NCBI GenBank assembly: GCA_019843655.1
Contig: JACDQD010000103.1
Coordinates: forward strand, 13,267,501-13,331,500
Length of the DNA stretch: 64,000 nt
DNA from: Lethocerus indicus
Lineage: Eukaryota; Arthropoda; Insecta; Hemiptera; Belostomatidae
Reading direction: 5' to 3'
Position numbers and translations under genes: made by a program. The notes under the pieces are model-generated. The model saw only the letters and a list, made by a program, of their open reading frames with translations. It had not been told where the DNA came from and searched no databases. How positions within the stretch are numbered: position 1 is the stretch's first letter; every line of letters starts with the position of its first letter. Positions 62,001 to 64,000 of this stretch are shown piece after piece.

Positions 62001-64000
62001 CGTCCCGTAAACCGATAATCCTCTTATCCCGCCGAACGTCCCTCGGAACTCTATTGGGATTATTCCACCGGCTTGTTTAATAAAATATTCAGGATGTCTT
62101 AACTCATTCAGTCCGGCTTTCTTCGGTCCCAGCGAGAGGCACCACTGACCCGAAAGTGTGGGCAAAGTGCCCACAGGCGAGTGTACCGATTCAAGAAAGC
62201 GGAAGCTTCGCTTTCGGCCGTTGGGAATATCAATACATTCTGGGAACGGCGTTCTAATATTCAACAGTTGAAATTGAATAGAACTGATGGAATTATTAAG
62301 GGGAGCGTCGATTTACCGCCGCGTATTCACTTAAATACCCGCCGAGCTATGGTAGTCCCCATTGTACGCAGTTTGGGTTTTAACTTCGGCAAGGGGAAGA
62401 GGAACTCCACGCGTCACGCGGAGGAGGAGGGAACAGGGCTACCGCAAAGTCCCCGACTGGTTTATATCCGCTCTGCGGATGAATCACGCGCCGGGGGGAG
62501 TCGTCGGATGGAGGGGGGTCCGGGTGTCAATTTGGCGCACAGGTGTACTGCGTGATAACTGCTTATAAATAAGGCTCGCTTCCCGGCCCGAGCGCAGCGC
62601 TGTAATGAAGCGACATTATGGCTAATGTCAGAGGCGTCGGCCAGTAAATCCTCGGCAGAGGAGAGAGAGAGAGAGAGAGAGAGGAAGACGGCAAAAATAG
62701 AAGGCTGAAGAAGAACAAGGGCCGGCCCCCACAGATGTAGTCCACCCCGGGCTCATTTATCATGCCGGCACCCGGCAACCCGCACCGATAGGAAATGGAC
62801 TCCGGGAAATTTATTTTCTGTATCGGTCACTGATGAAATGCTTCCAAGAATGGCCAACCGTATTTTTTTACAGATTCTGTACACGCATTTATAATCTGAA
62901 TTACGTTCGTGAAAATTCCATATAATAAGAAAAATTTCAGTTCTTGATATTTATGAGGCGTGCGGAAGGGTTGTTCATATATTTTTCTTAATTCCCAAAC
63001 AAAATTATGTTTCGGTAGGTTACGGAAGTTACAAATATTTTGATTTCATTCAATTTATGCCTAATCGGACTTTTTTCAATTTCAAACTTGCAATAATTAC
63101 AAGTATTATGAGTACTCATTACAGTTCAAGTTGCTTCGGACATGAATTCGCCTGGACCATGGATAACGCCAGTATTCGCAATTCTTTAAGAGGATTCTTG
63201 AGAATTTTATGGGCAATTCCGTGTTATTACCCCGAATCCGTGAGGGAATGCCGCCGCGGACGGGGCCGGACAAATAACCGCCCCTAATCGGAGCCGGTTA
63301 AGTAAATCGGTTAGGCGAGAAGAAATTATCGGTTGGACAACCGAATTCAGGAAGGGCCGAAAACTCGTTGTTTCACGCTGTCAATATGGTAAGAGCTATT
63401 TCAGCGAATCTATAGAACGGCGTTATGGTTGGGAGTACATTTATATTTTGTCCCATAATAATTCACCCTCGCGATCCTCTATCTGCTATATATTTATTGG
63501 CATTAGGTCTCAAAGGGAGTAGATCTAATGATAACCAGTAATTATAACTAAGCGAAATAGAATCTGAATTTAATTTTCTTAGTACGGCAGTAATTCATTC
63601 CTCGTACTAGATTTGTCCGATGAAATACAGTGCAGATATATACAATGTGCAATGTCATAACGTTGCCCAATCTGAACGTTAATTAAAACAAAAGTCAAAG
63701 GTCCATTTGGACGTGTGTCTTTCATGCCTCCGTGCGACGCGGCCGTATAATTGGGATGATAATTACCGAATAAATGCCAAGCATAATCGAACTGTAGTAA
63801 TTAATAGGTCGAACGTCATTATGAACTTCCACTTGACAGTGCATCAATTATTGGTTGTGATGCAGCGATTCGGATCGCTCATTGTACTAATGAGTCGATT
63901 CCTCGCGTAAAATGTGCCTACTAGGTTTTCAGAGGGCCTGTAGAGCTTACGGGAGATAAATTAATTATTTACTGCGTCCTGTTCGCTGTAAACACGTATA
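62001..64000. other. No recognised gene; CpG-rich to 62.8 kb then AT-rich
   Basis: The 124-codon plus frame (62181-62555) overlaps frames on both strands and has no known domain. (GA)11 lies at 62661. The remainder to the window end is AT-rich and empty. Confidence 0.6.
62661..62682 (+). repeat. (GA)11 microsatellite
   Basis: This is a perfect GA run of 22 bp. In insects such runs can bind GAGA-type factors, but nothing else here shows a promoter. Confidence 0.9.

Noticed and set aside
1..64000. CRISPR arrays, bacterial operons, phage modules
   Set aside because: No regularly spaced repeats, no ribosome-binding pattern and no dense coding. The DNA is eukaryotic in character.

Overview
This window looks like nuclear DNA from an invertebrate, most likely an arthropod. 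It has no operon-like gene packing, no open reading frame over 199 codons, many microsatellites, dead transposable elements and isolated splice-like signals. The strongest lineage clue is a degraded Jockey-superfamily LINE of a type common in insects. The species cannot be named from the sequence. CpG is frequent and not visibly depleted, which fits a genome or locus with little historical CpG methylation.

I found no complete protein-coding gene, rRNA, tRNA, snRNA or CRISPR array. The window is best read as intergenic or long-intron DNA. Short blocks rich in GGCCG, CCGG and CpG (for example 1.1-1.4, 12.3-12.5, 15.2-15.6, 22.7-23.2, 38.9-39.2, 42.1-42.9, 50.8-51.2, 55.4-55.8 and 62.0-62.8 kb) alternate with AT-rich stretches (27.2-27.6, 47.0-48.3, 49.4-50.1 and 58.3-59.1 kb). 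Two exon-like segments (10878-11020 on + and 38386-38499 on -) are offered at low confidence. The protein family of neither is recognised.

The clearest features are mobile elements. Two full copies (3735-4029 and 39282-39716) and two probable fragments (about 48.0 and 48.4 kb) form a small non-autonomous inverted-repeat DNA transposon family. The two full copies have different 10-11 bp target duplications, as in Mutator-like elements. Their internal segment lies in opposite orientation relative to the outer end, and one copy contains a long TA microsatellite. A 5'-truncated Jockey-type LINE 3' end, with AATAAA and a poly(A) tail, occupies 29712-30378 on the minus strand. A second LINE-like fragment resembling an RNase H/C-terminal region lies at about 12676-12960 on the plus strand.

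Other structure includes a direct duplication near 36.2 and 36.7 kb with a 37-bp identical core, a two-copy repeat at 1.94 and 38.35 kb, recurrent poly-G/poly-C tracts of 9-12 bases, several perfect short hairpins, a 14-bp palindrome centred on TGACGTCA, and a cluster of CATTGC motifs near 32.4 kb. I did not find convincing evidence of a new biological system. The transposon family and the 36-kb duplication most deserve follow-up.
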